Positions 36,901 through 47,935 of a stretch of 64,000 bases of DNA are shown here, in pieces; the first letter of the stretch is position 1, and every line of letters begins with the position of its first letter. The stretch covers positions 27,107,103 through 27,171,102 of the forward strand of contig JAKSZT010054215.1 in the NCBI GenBank assembly GCA_026826555.1, in the 5' to 3' direction. The translations under genes were made by a program, and so were the position numbers. The DNA is from Tolypeutes matacus (lineage: Eukaryota; Chordata; Mammalia; Cingulata; Chlamyphoridae). A model generated the notes under the pieces. That model worked only from the letters and a program-made list of their open reading frames with translations. It made no database searches and was not told the origin of the DNA.

Positions 36901-37912
36901 AATGAAAATACAATATACCAGAGCTTATGGGATGCAGTAAAAGAAGTACTGAGAGGGAAATTAATACCTGCATTAAAAAAGAGAGAACATAACCTCAAAA
37001 CTGGAAAAACTGAAAAAAAGAAAAGCAAACTAAACCCAAAGCAAAGAGAGGGAAGGAAATAAAAAAGATTAGAGTAGAGATATATGAAATTGAGAATAAC
37101 AACAAAAACAATAAAGCAGATAAAAAAGCTGGTTCTTTGAAAAGATCAATAAAATTATCAAACCTTTAGCTAGACAGATGAGGAAAAAAAGATGACACAA
37201 CTAAAATCAGAAATGAAAAAGAAGTATAAGAGTATACTATGAACAACTGTATGCTATAAATTAAATAACCTACATGAAATGGAAATGAATGAATAAACAA
37301 AATGTTGTATATAGATACAATGGAATATTATTCATCTATAAAAAGAATGAAGTTCTGATACATGCAACAACATGGAAAAAGTTGGAAGTTCTCATGTTGA
37401 ATGAAGTAAGCCAGACTCAAAAGGATAGATTTTGTATGATTTCACTGATATGAAATAATTAGAAAAAGCAAACTCAGAGTTAGAATATAGACTATAGGTT
37501 ACCAGGGGATGGGTTGGGTTAGGAAATAGGAAGATAAGGCTTAAATTGTACAGGTTTTCTATTCTGGATAATGGAAATGTTTTGTAATGGATGGTGGTGA
37601 TGGTAGTATAACATTGTGGATATAATTAACTGCACTGAAATAAATATATCAGAATGCAGTTAAAGTGGGGAATGCTAGGTTGTATATACGGTAATAGAAT
37701 AAAATTTAAAGAAAATCCATGAAACTGCACAACACAGTGAACTCTAAATTAAGCCATAGACTATAGTTAATAGTACAGTTAGAAAAATGTTCTTCCATTG
37801 TAACAAATGTACCACACCAATGCAAGTTGTTAATTATAGGGTGGTATATGGGAAGCCTGTATTTTGTGCATGATTTTTCTGTAAACCCATAACTTCTCTA
37901 ATAAAAAATAGA

Positions 37913-40265
37913 ATTGATAAAGTAAAGCAAATTAGACAAAACCCTAGCCCTGGTGGTGCTTACATTCCTAAAGAGGAGGCAAGTGAAACACATAAAAGCT
38001 GTTACATGTACCATGGCTATAATGGTAGCATAACCTAAGGCAAAAGGAGGGAAGAATCTCTTCTGCCTGACAGCTCTGAGGATATTGAAAATACTATCCA
38101 CATATTGTTAGAGAGGCACTATGAGGTTAGACTGGAAGAGGAGGTAAAGCCAGGAGATTATCATGAACTGAAGACGATGAAAGAAGGTCTCAACAATGTG
38201 GATGAAAATTGAATTAGAAATAAAAGAGGGAAAATCTCATAGAACTTTGTAGCTGGACACTGATATAGTACATTTCCAGATAATCCCAAGACTATTTCAT
38301 TTCTCCAGGGGTAAGAAATCTAGGGTGAAGCCATGGACGTGGCATGGATGTAGGCTCTCAAATGGTTATAGGGCCTTTGAGGGCAGGCTGTTGGATGGGT
38401 TTACATGTGTGGAGGTTTCCACAGATGTTGCCTAGGATTAGGATGGAGGCAAGACTGACCAAATCAAAGTTCTCACTGGGATAAACTTTGAAGTATCCAG
38501 GGCTGTGTCAGATAATCAATGGTAAAGCTGGGTAGCACAAATTACAGATGAGGAATTGTCGTATAGCTAGAGAAAAATAATAGTCTAGAAAGTGTCTAAA
38601 AAAGTCCCATGACCATCCCCAGGTCTTATAGGATGTATGATATGAGGACATGAAGTATATATTTGCAGAATACTGAAGGGTAAGTAGGGTCTTTGAGAAG
38701 GAGCCAGATGTGTTACAACAACGGGCTTGAAGAGAGTGAGGGAATTTGTTTAAAATTTAATGTGAGTCCTAAGATCTCAACAGAAGGAGGCCAAGAACAG
38801 ATAATACGTGCAGAATAGGAGCTGAATGAATATTTGGCTTCATGATCTTGTACTATCACTAGTGGACAATGATGAAAGGACCATAGCACATGGATCCCAA
38901 GGCATCAAGAATGAACAGGTGGAGGTTCTGAGGATTGTTGAAGGTCAGAGCAGATGATTCCTGCACACAGAGTGGCTGGAATTATAAGAAAGGGATGCTG
39001 AGCTTAGGAATTCAGAATCTTTTATAAAGGCAGTAAGCATGGCTCCCAATTCCCCTGAAAGCAGACATTACCACTGTTACAATGGACGGTAATCATACCT
39101 GCTCCTTGCACCTTAGGGAGACCTTATGTATGTCTTCAAAGGCTAAGGCTGTTAATGATACAGACATCCTTGAAATGGTAGTTCATTCCAAAGTGCAGCT
39201 AGTGTCTGCCCATAAAACATGCAGAAACACAGGAGACCTTTGAAGAACTGTCTCCCAACATTTGTTTATGATCTTTTATCTAGCCTCAGGATGCTTGAGG
39301 ATTTGACCTTCGGTTGAGTCCCACATTGTCACACTAACTCAAGGAATTTATCAGTATACTGTATTCAAGATAAGTGAGAATTCAGTCGATATATCTGTGT
39401 ATCAAACAAAGCACACATACCTCACTGTTGAGACAGTATATCAAGAAATAAGTAATGATGAGATACAACTGTACCAGAAAATGAGTGCTACTGATTAATA
39501 AGACATAAAAGCTGAAAAGACCCCAAAACTGATGGTTTTCCCATACTGAGATGGTCTGATCTTACCCAGTTTTACCATTTGTGATCATCCATTTCCCAAG
39601 TGCACAGTGGCTGGGAAATTTTGAAGCCATGCCCAAGAGTCATGAAACTGACCCTATCCAACAATAGCTATTGTGCTATTTTCCCATATACTTTCTTAAA
39701 GCTCAGTAAACATGGTGATTTGTGCAGCCAATTGCATCTTGTGAATCTGAGAGTAAATCCAAACCCAAGATCACTGGTGTTCCTAGCAAAAGGGGCATTT
39801 CCCTCCACCAAAGGGTAAAACTCTGATTGCCAGCATTCTGGAAGCTGAGAAAAACAAGGGTTCAGGAGTCTCCCCATCAGTATGTATGCAGTATATTTCT
39901 CAGTATCTCATCCATGTCTAATAATTGTCAGTCCTCTATAATTATCACTGTCAGAGGTACCTGTGCCACTTTTTCCTGGTTCAGCTTCTAGGGTTTCTGC
40001 CCCATTAACTAAGGTTTCTTCACTCTTGTGTCTACTTTGTTATGATTCATCATCTATTTTCCAATTTTTACAGTTTGTTGCTATTGTCCACTATACTTTT
40101 CTTGGTCTTGGTGGGTTTCTGCCTTTAAAAACCAACACTTACTGTCATTTTAGTAAGGTTTTGAGAGAGAAAGTAAAGGTAAGGGTAAGCACAGTATGTC
40201 CAACCATCTCTGTTAACCATAATCCCCCAGAAGAATTTTTCCCCTTTCAAAAATTGTTTAGCCCT
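37913..40265. other. Possible L2 fragment (37930-38260); otherwise unrecognised
   Basis: AACCCTAGCCCTGGTGGTGCTTACATTCC followed by GGAGGCAAGTG resembles antisense L2. The remainder, including frames of 115 and 94 codons around 39963-40409, has no recognisable content. Confidence 0.4.
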
Positions 40266-40846
40266 TGTAGCAGTTTGGCAGTTTGTTATAGTTATGAATT
40301 CCAAAAATAGATATTGGATTATGCTTGTAGACTGGTCTGTTAATCTGGGCATGATTAAGTTATGATTAGGGCGTTGACTGGGCCATGTCAGTATGGCGTT
40401 GAGCCCCACCCCTTGGTGGGTGGGGTCTCAAAGATAAAAGACATGGCAAAGGACAGAGTTGGAGCAGTTTTGATGTTGGAGTTCTGGTGAGGAAGGAGAG
40501 AAAGCCCAGGGATAGAGATGAGCTATCACCTGAGAGTTCACAGCTGCTTGTGGAGAGAGGCAAAGCCTAGAGAGCCTCATAGTCTACAGCCGACCTTGTG
40601 GAGGAAACAGAGGAGCTGAGCCCGGAGAGAAACGCAGCCCTGGGAAAAGAGGATCCCAAGAAGCCTGAACTCTGGCAAACTTTGGCAGCTGTCTTGCTCC
40701 AACACGTAGCAACGGACTCTGGTGAGGGAAGGATCTTATGCTTTATGGCCCAGTAACTGTAAGCTTCTACCTCAAATAAATACCTTTTATAAAAACCAAC
40801 CGATTTCTGGTATTTTGTGTCAGCACCCCTTTGACTGACTAATACA
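40266..40846 (+). mobile_element. Solo LTR, ERVL/MaLR-like, family copy B
   Basis: It starts TGTAGCAGTTTGGC and ends TGACTAATACA and is collinear with 3444-4024. A TATA-like AGATAAAAGACAT (about 40432) and AATAAATACC (about 40776) are retained. The flanks GCCCT and ACCCT match at 4 of 5 positions, consistent with a 5-bp ERVL-type duplication. Frames read from it are not genes. Confidence 0.8.
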
Positions 40847-41059
40847 ACCCTCAGATTATTAAGGCTGATTTCATCATTGAAATGAACTTGAGCAGGGTCT
40901 CCCAAACACTATTGTCTTTGTTCTCCAGGTTGGCAAATCCAATTCAATAGATATTTATTGACTCTTACCCGGACTAGATATGGAACGACTTACTCTTTTT
41001 TCAGTTGCAGCAATATTTTTTCTTTGCTGACCATTTGCATAAAAATTGTCTATGATCTT

Positions 41060-44000
41060 TTATTTTAAGTCAGGTTTATTGAGAAATAATTTACATACCA
41101 TAAAATTCATGCATTTAAGGTTTAGAGTAAAATGATTTTTCACAAATACCTACAGTCTTGTAACCTCTACCAAAATCTAGGTGAACATTTCATCACCCAA
41201 AAAAGTTCCCTCCTGCTTCTTTATAGAACTCTCTTTCCCCTATTGCCAGACCAAGGGGGGTGTCCTATTATGTCTGTATGAATTTGTTTTCCCAAACAAT
41301 CATATAAATGGAATTCTAAAGTATGTTACCTTTTGTCTCTGGCTTCTTTCACTCAGCCTACAGATTTTGAGATTCATCTATGATATTGAAACTATAAGTA
41401 GTTTACTTTCTTTTCATAGCTGAGTAGCACTCCATTTTAAGGGTGAAACACATTTTTTCTTTTTATCCATTCATAACTGATTGTGCATTGCTTCTGGTTT
41501 GGGGCAATTATAGGTGAAGCTGCTATAGACATTCATGTACAGGTTTGTATGCACATAATTTTTTCATTTCTCTTGAACAAATACCTAAGAGTAGGATTGT
41601 GGGGTCACATGGTAAACATATGACTAAATTTGAAAGTGGCTGTATCATTTTGGCTTTCTGCCAGCATTGTTTGAGGGCTCCAATTGTTCTACATGCCTTT
41701 TATTTTTCTTGCCTTTTTGCACTGGCTAGACCAAACAAAAAATGTTGAATAGAAGCAGTAAGAGAAGAAACACTTCCCTTGTTCCTAATCTTAAAAGGCA
41801 AGCATTTAGTCTCATACTATTTAGTATCATGTTAGCAGTAGGTGTATTTTAGGATGTACCTTCATAGAATGAGGGAGTTTCTATTGATAGGTTGCTGAGG
41901 GTTTTTATCATGAAGTTGGTGTTGAATTTTGTCAATATTTATGCATCTATTGAGATGATTATATATATTTTTGCTTTTTAAGTTTAATGATACAAGTGAA
42001 ATTCATTGATTTTTCAGAGGTTGAACCAACTTTGCATTCTTGGTATAAACACCATGTAACCAAAGTGTACTATACTTTTTATAAATTTCTGGATTTTATT
42101 TGATAATATTTTGTAAAGGATTTTTGCAATGAGGCTCATGGGAGATTTTAGTCTGTGGATTTCTTTACTTGTAATATCTTTGATTGGTTTGCTACCAGTG
42201 TAATGCTGGTCAAATGTAAGGTCAGGAAATGTACCCTTCTCTCTGTTTTCTGTAAGAGTTGTGTAGAATTGGTATTATTTATCCCTGAAATGTTTGGTAG
42301 ATTTTGCCAGTGAAGACATCTGGGTCTGGAGTTTTCTTTGTGGAAGGATTTTAAGTACATTTCAATTTCTATAATAGATATAATGTGACTCAGATAACCA
42401 TTTTCCTCTTGAGTGAACTTTGGTAATTTGTGTCTTTCAAGTTATTTAACCATTTCATCTACATTATGCTTTTTATTGACATAAAGTTATATACTATATT
42501 TCCTTATAGTCCACTTATTTTCTGTGGAATCTGCAATGATGTCTCCTCTTTCATTCCAGATATTGATAATTTGTATCTTATCTCTTTTTATCTTGATCAG
42601 TCTGGCTAAAGGTTCATCAGTTTTATCAATCTTGTCAAAGAACTAGATTTCAGTTTCATTGATTTTAAAAATTCTTATACTGTTTAAATTTACTGTGATT
42701 TCTGATTATATTATTTTTTTCTAATTGCTTTGAATTTAATTTGCCCTACTTTTTCTACTTTCTTAAGGCAATGCCTTAGGTTATCAAATTTTTATTTTTC
42801 TGGACTTCTAAATAAGTATACATTTTTCCTTTAAGCATTGCTTTAGCATTATCCCACAACATGGATATTTTAAAAATTTAATCCATAATATTTTTATTTC
42901 TATTTTGACTCATGGATTAGGTAGAAGTGTGAAGCTTATTTGCCAAATATTTGGAGAATTTCCAAATATCTTTCTGTTATTTTCTCTACTTTAATTTCCT
43001 TGTAGTCATGTAACATATTTTGCATGATTTTGTTGGTTTTTTTTAATGTAAAATGATGAGATTTGTGTTATGGCCCAGAATATGGTTCATTTTTGTGATT
43101 TTCCATTTATATTTGAAAATAAATGTATATTTTGCTATTGTTGTGTGGAGTGTCATATAAATGTCAATTAAGACAAGTTGTTTGATAATGCTGTTCAGGT
43201 CTTCTGTGTCCTGATTTACCCTTTGTTCCAGCAGCAAGTGAGAGAGATGCAGTCTCTAACTATATTTGTGGATTTGTCTATTTCTCCTCTCAGTTTTTTC
43301 CTTAAGTATTTTGAAGTATTTTGAAGCATTTTATTGCACTAACACATATTTAGAAATATTGTCTTCATATATTAATACTTTTTATCATTGTATACTGTTC
43401 CTCTTTCTCTCTAGTGATATTCCTTTTTCTGAAGCCTCCTTAGATGTTAATAAAGACACTCCCTCTTTCATTGTTTAGTGTTTGCAAGATATATTTTTTC
43501 TATCCTTTTACCTTTAAGTATGTTTTTATATTTAGTGGGGTTTTTTTGGTCAACAGCATAGAGTTGACAGCATAGAGTAACACTCTTTGCCTTTTATTTG
43601 GAGTATTGACAGTTAATGTAATTATTGATGTTTGGGTTTGATTCTATGACCATGCTAGTTGTTTTCTCTTTGTTCTATTAGTACTTTCTCACCCCCCTTT
43701 TGTACTTTTTCTGCCTCCTTTTGGCTTGAGTATTTTGATGATTCCACTGTTGCCATCATACTTTTTAATGCTTGTTCTAAGGTTTGTAATATGCATTTTT
43801 AACTCATCGCAGGCTACCTTCAATTAATATTATATCACTTCAGGTATACTAAAATAGCCGAACAATATACTTTTATTTATTATGCTATTGAAATTCTGTA
43901 TTTTACTTGGGTATAAACCACACAACACATTGTTACCATTTCTGGTTTATTAAATTTGGAAAATTCTCAACCTTTATATCTTTTAATACTTCTGTCCATT

Positions 44001-45120
44001 TAATGCTTTCTTTCCCTTTTAGACTCTAGTTACACATAGGTTAGATTATTTGATTCAGGAGCTTTTTTCTTTTTTTGTTGTTTTTTTTTCCTTTCCTTTT
44101 GGTTACATTTTGGATAATTAATGTTGTCCTGTATTCAAGTATACTGATTGTTTTTTTCTGTCCAGTCTGCTAGTAAGATGGTCAAAGAATTCTACATCTT
44201 CAATACCAAACACTTATTCTAGCATTCCCATTTTACTCTTTCTTCTCTGAACTATCTTATCTGTACATTTGGTTTTCCACTGTATTTCCATTAGATTATT
44301 TCACATATTAATCATAGTAATATTAATGTCCCTCTCTGATAGTTCCAACTCCTGACTCATCTCTGAGTCTGGTACTTCTTATTGCCTTATTTCTTGATAA
44401 GGGATCTTTTTTTTTTTTTTTCTTCCTGTTATGTGTGTCTCAATTTTGAGAGAATGCTTGACCTCATTTGTAAAAGAATTCAGTAAAGACTGGGGTAAAT
44501 ATCATTTCTTCTGGAAATAAGCAAACCTACTTTCTTTCAGGCCATCAGTTTAGGAGACTGAGTTAATCAAGTCAGTAGTTGAGTAAAATTTAGATTTTGT
44601 TGCAACTATCTTTACTTTCAATTTACCACAGTTTTCAAATTCCTCCTACAATGGACTTTAGCTTAATACGAGAGCTGGACTGTCAGAGGGTTTTATGTGT
44701 GTTCCTCTTCCACCCTCAGCTTTCAGCAGTCCTTAAAAGTCTGTGCCACAATGATGGTCTCTTTCCATGTCCTTACCCCACCCTCAGTTTTATAATTATG
44801 TTGATAGCTACTCCATGCTAGGTTCATTGTGGGGATAGAGGGAGTTCTCATGATGAAGCCTCAGTTTTAGAGGGGTTCTCTGTTCCTGGGCCCCATGGAG
44901 TGTAAACTTCTCAGCTTTCTTATTCTCCATGCCCCTGCATCAATGGCACACAAACTCTACCCAGTAGCTCTGGCATATCTGTGGCTGGAGAGTGATTTCT
45001 GTCCCTCTCCCTATGTGTAGAGAAGCCTCTACTTTGTAATAATGTAGGATTCTGTCTCAAAAGATTCTCCTGTTATCCCCCTGAGGGAGAAGATTTTTGT
45101 TCCTATCATTTATCCAGAAG
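41060..45120 (-). mobile_element. Old LINE-1 (L1M-type), 3' UTR to 5' region
   Basis: Reading the plus strand left to right traverses an L1 backwards: 3' UTR (41068-41720, with TTTACATACCATAAAATTCA), reverse transcriptase remnants (41760-42650, with TATTGAGATGATTATAT and GATTTTTCAGAGGTTGAACC), a middle ORF2 stretch (42700-43060, with CAATGCCTTAGG and CCACAACATGG), endonuclease (43070-43640, with GGCCCAGAATATGGTTCAT and GTCAATTAAGACAAGTTG) and a 5' segment with the look of the L1/HAL1 inter-ORF region (43640-45120). Every frame is broken; the longest is under 80 codons. Confidence 0.8.
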
Positions 45121-45140
45121 TAGTGGGTCTCTCCTTGTAA

Positions 45141-45213
45141 GTATTGTGAGAATTTTGATTTTTACCCATAATAATAAAAAAAAAAAAAAACATGAAAGGA
45201 AAAAAAAAAAAAA
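45141..45213 (+). mobile_element. Very short L1 3' end, extended-tail form
   Basis: AGTATTGTGAGAATTTTGATTTTTACCC plus an interrupted A tail duplicates the last bases of the 34821 copy. It is an extreme 5' truncation. No duplication was identified. Confidence 0.7.
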
Positions 45214-46097
45214 GGAATGCTACTCTTTGAAATTTATACCTTGCAACCTCAACAATCTGAAGGGTTCATGAAAAGTTATGATTTTGTAGATTATGCAGCA
45301 TTTTTCTCTTTGTTAGAATGTAATATTCTTTTATGTCACTTTGCATCCTGAATAGAAGTGGAATTCTTCACCTATATTTGATACATATAAAGTAAAATAA
45401 ATGAAATAAAATAAAATAAAACAAAAAGAGCTGAAAGAGACCTAAAACTATTCTAGGACAGTGGTTCACAGACATTTTAGGTTGGTGAAATTCTAGACTT
45501 TAGGAAAACATGAAAGGATTGGGAGGTGAACAGGAATTTTGAAACTCAAGATTTGGAAAAAAGAAATAAAGTAAAATATAAAATCTTCTTCAGTTATCAT
45601 ACTCTTCATTGGTCATCCTTTATCACAGGCTGGCTATTTATGTCAAAAATTCCATTCCCTGAACATGCAATTTTAAATAATGAAGAGGCAAATAATCACA
45701 TATTCGAGTAAATATAAATTCTTTCTTGGGCTGTGGCTTCACATTATCCCATGTCTTTCACTCATAGTAAATTGTGCTCCATTTTATGCTAGATAACATG
45801 ACCCATTCAGCTCAAATTTCCATCATTTGTATTAAAATAAAAATGCATGACTCATCAAAATCTAGCAGCCAAGTTGTAAAGCATTTTCATTACCTTAATA
45901 TGTCAGGAGATGATTCTAGACCAACTAGAGTGATCTTTTGTTTTCCTTGTACTTCCCAAGAGCCTAGAATTTTGGTCACATCAGAGTTGATCTATAAATG
46001 TATTAAATGAGATAAACTTTTTGTTGAATTGACATTCTCTGTTGATGGTCATTTGTATGATAATTTACAATAAATGAAATATGATATATTTCTATGG
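45214..46097. other. No recognised gene
   Basis: A (AAATA)n-like run lies near 45389-45422. The 61- and 78-codon frames have no motif. Confidence 0.45.
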
Positions 46098-46480
46098 AAA
46101 GTTCGTCTTCATTATTCATGAAATTTCACATTTGCAAATTCACCTGCTGGCTAAAATTTATTTGTAACTCCAGAATCAATACTCCTAGTACTTTTGTGGT
46201 TATTTGCAGACATGTGCAGAGTTGTGAAAAATTTGATTCACCTAACATGCATTCTACAAAACCATTCTTTTCATGTTTTAACCCTTTTTTGATGATGTCC
46301 TTGTTTAATATAGTCCCCAAGCATAGAGTTATAGTACTGTTTAGTGTTCCTAAGTCAAAGAAAGCTGTGATGTGCCTTATAGAGAAAATACATATGTTAG
46401 ATGAGCTACTTTCAGGCACAAGATATAGTGCTTTTTCACATGAGTTCAGTGTTAAGGAATCAACAATGTATATTAAATAA
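46094..46480 (+). pseudogene. Decayed psq/CENP-B-type helix-turn-helix frame
   Basis: A 128-codon frame whose C-terminal 45 residues contain SKKAVMCLIEKIHMLDEL followed by SAFSHEFSVKESTMYIK and a stop. The pattern (basic start, KIxxLDxL, S-x5-EF-x-V-ES-T) is that of the N-terminal psq-type DNA-binding domain of pogo/Tigger transposases and their domesticated relatives such as CENP-B. The upstream part is translated from the element's noncoding 5' portion. The catalytic DDE part is absent. It stops exactly after the first helix-turn-helix unit, and the copy at 8750 has the same N-terminal portion. It is not predicted to be functional. Confidence 0.6.
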
Positions 46481-46669
46481 GGTGTGTTTAAACAGAATCA
46501 CACATAAAACAAGGTTATGTATTGATCAGTTGACTAAATGTTGTGATTATGTGCTCATAGAACCTAACCCTGTATTTTCCCTGGGAGCAATGGTTCAGTA
46601 TTTGGTAATTCAGTGTCTGAAGTGACTTCATAGAATATAACTGCCATGAATAATGAGAATAGACTGTTT
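46098..46669 (+). mobile_element. pogo/Tigger-like DNA transposon with HTH remnant, copy 2
   Basis: The ends are imperfect inverted repeats: GTTCGTCTTCATTATTCATG at the left (46101-46120) and the inverse of CATGAATAATGAGAATAGACTGT at the right (about 46645-46667). Between them lies the module shared with 8750-9120. The element is about 570 bp, too short for a full transposase (usually near 500 codons), so it is internally deleted. Boundaries are within a few bases. Confidence 0.7.
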
Positions 46670-47849
46670 ATAAATATGCATCCACATATGTTTGTTTTAA
46701 TATCATTTAGTACCATGCTTTTTAGTACCACTCAATACAATTAGAGGATTCTATACAAATTTGTTTTGCATATGGGAGCCAGGGTGTCTGTCTTTGATCT
46801 TAAAGCAAGGAAAGCAAAAGCTGTGCCTTTGTAAATATCGGTACAAGGCACACCACAGTACTAAATACAACTAAACGTTTAAGATATTGTGTTTATAATG
46901 ATGTAGCATTAATCCAATCCTCAACTATTTCATAACTGAATTGTAAACTAGAAAACATATGTATTAATTTTTTGGAAAAACTTACTCTCACCAACTCATG
47001 ATTGATGAGTTCTGTAGTATAGTATGAAGGGTAGTGATGACTGGTAATTCCCAGGGAGGGCGAATATATAGCAGGACAGGCTACCACCAACATTCTGTGC
47101 ATTTGTGTCACCTTTTTCAAGGTACACACCGTTAGATATTATCTCATACCCCTGCCAAATATGGGTTATAAGACCTAAGAAAAGGAATAAAGTAATAAAA
47201 ATCACCTCTATTCCTTTTCCTAAATACAACTACCACAAATTACTGGAAATCTTTCTAATTATGGCTCTAAAATTGAACATTCAATTGGGAACTCACAAGG
47301 CCTACTCTACTGCTAATCCTTAGATAATTACAAGAATCCTAAATTGCCTGTCATGTGATTGAAGTAGATACTTACATGTCAACAGGGTGGCCTTGGTCAC
47401 TAAGGAGATGGAAATTCATTTGAGGGATGTGACACAGCAGGTGTTAGTAAGGGCTGGGAAAAAGGATGCTACTCTTTTCTGAGCATGTTGACCTTTTTTT
47501 GCTCAGTCTCTGGGGCTAAATGCATTTATAGTTATTGGCATTTTTTTTTTCCCATGAGAAATCTTTCTACTCCAGCCTCTATTCTCTATGCATCTCTAAG
47601 TAGATTATCAGTCTTAATCCTTTAAAATGCTGACCTTATATGTTGGGTCAATCCCTGCTATTTTCAGGTTCTATGATTATTGGTTAAGTTATTTCAAATT
47701 TCAAATTTAGCAAATATTCAAAAGGGTGCCACACAGTAGAGGGAAAATTTTGATATGAAATTACAAAATGATGAACTCATAGAATATAGTGTCTTATATA
47801 TTTGAAATTCTGAATTTATTTGTTACTTATAAAGGCATTTACAAATCAA
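46670..47849. other. No recognised gene
   Basis: Nothing supportable is seen; the frames are short and overlap on both strands. Confidence 0.4.
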
Positions 47850-47935
47850 CTAGTTCATGCCTTCAATTTAAAGACATGAATATTAGGCCAGAAAGATTTT
47901 TAAATGATTTACCCAAGGTTATACAGTATATCAGA
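47850..47935 (-). repeat. MIR SINE fragment
   Basis: AAATGATTTACCCAAGGTTATACAG is the antisense MIR module that usually reads AACTTGCCCAAGGTCACACAG. Confidence 0.55.

Larger units (their letters stand above)
32841..37912 (+). mobile_element. LINE-1-derived half-L1 (HAL1-type) element, RT missing
   Basis: Order on the plus strand: a 5' UTR-like leader (32841-33950, starting near GGATTGTGGGATGACAG), ORF1 with a coiled-coil-type Lys/Glu-rich stretch then an RRM-like segment (33955-34730), an inter-ORF segment (35048-35674), L1 endonuclease remnants (36298-36900), a linker (to about 37280), then an abrupt join to the 3' terminal ORF2/3' UTR module (CAATGGAATATTATTC at 37319 onward) and a polyA signal near 37899. 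The catalytic RT domain, normally some 1.5-2 kb, is absent between about 37270 and 37300. That matches the half-L1 architecture, although a private deletion in a normal L1 would look the same. Two later insertions split it (34821-35034 and 35675-36292). Confidence 0.75.

Noticed and set aside
3444..40846. The two related LTRs as ends of one 37-kb provirus
   Set aside because: No retroviral internal sequence between them, and other independent elements fill the gap. They are separate solo LTRs.
41060..45120. An active LINE-1
   Set aside because: All frames are broken and the sequence is strongly diverged.
45455..45520. A MER20-like hAT end (ACAGTGGTTCACAGAC)
   Set aside because: Only about 15 bases resemble the terminus and no matching inverted end was found.
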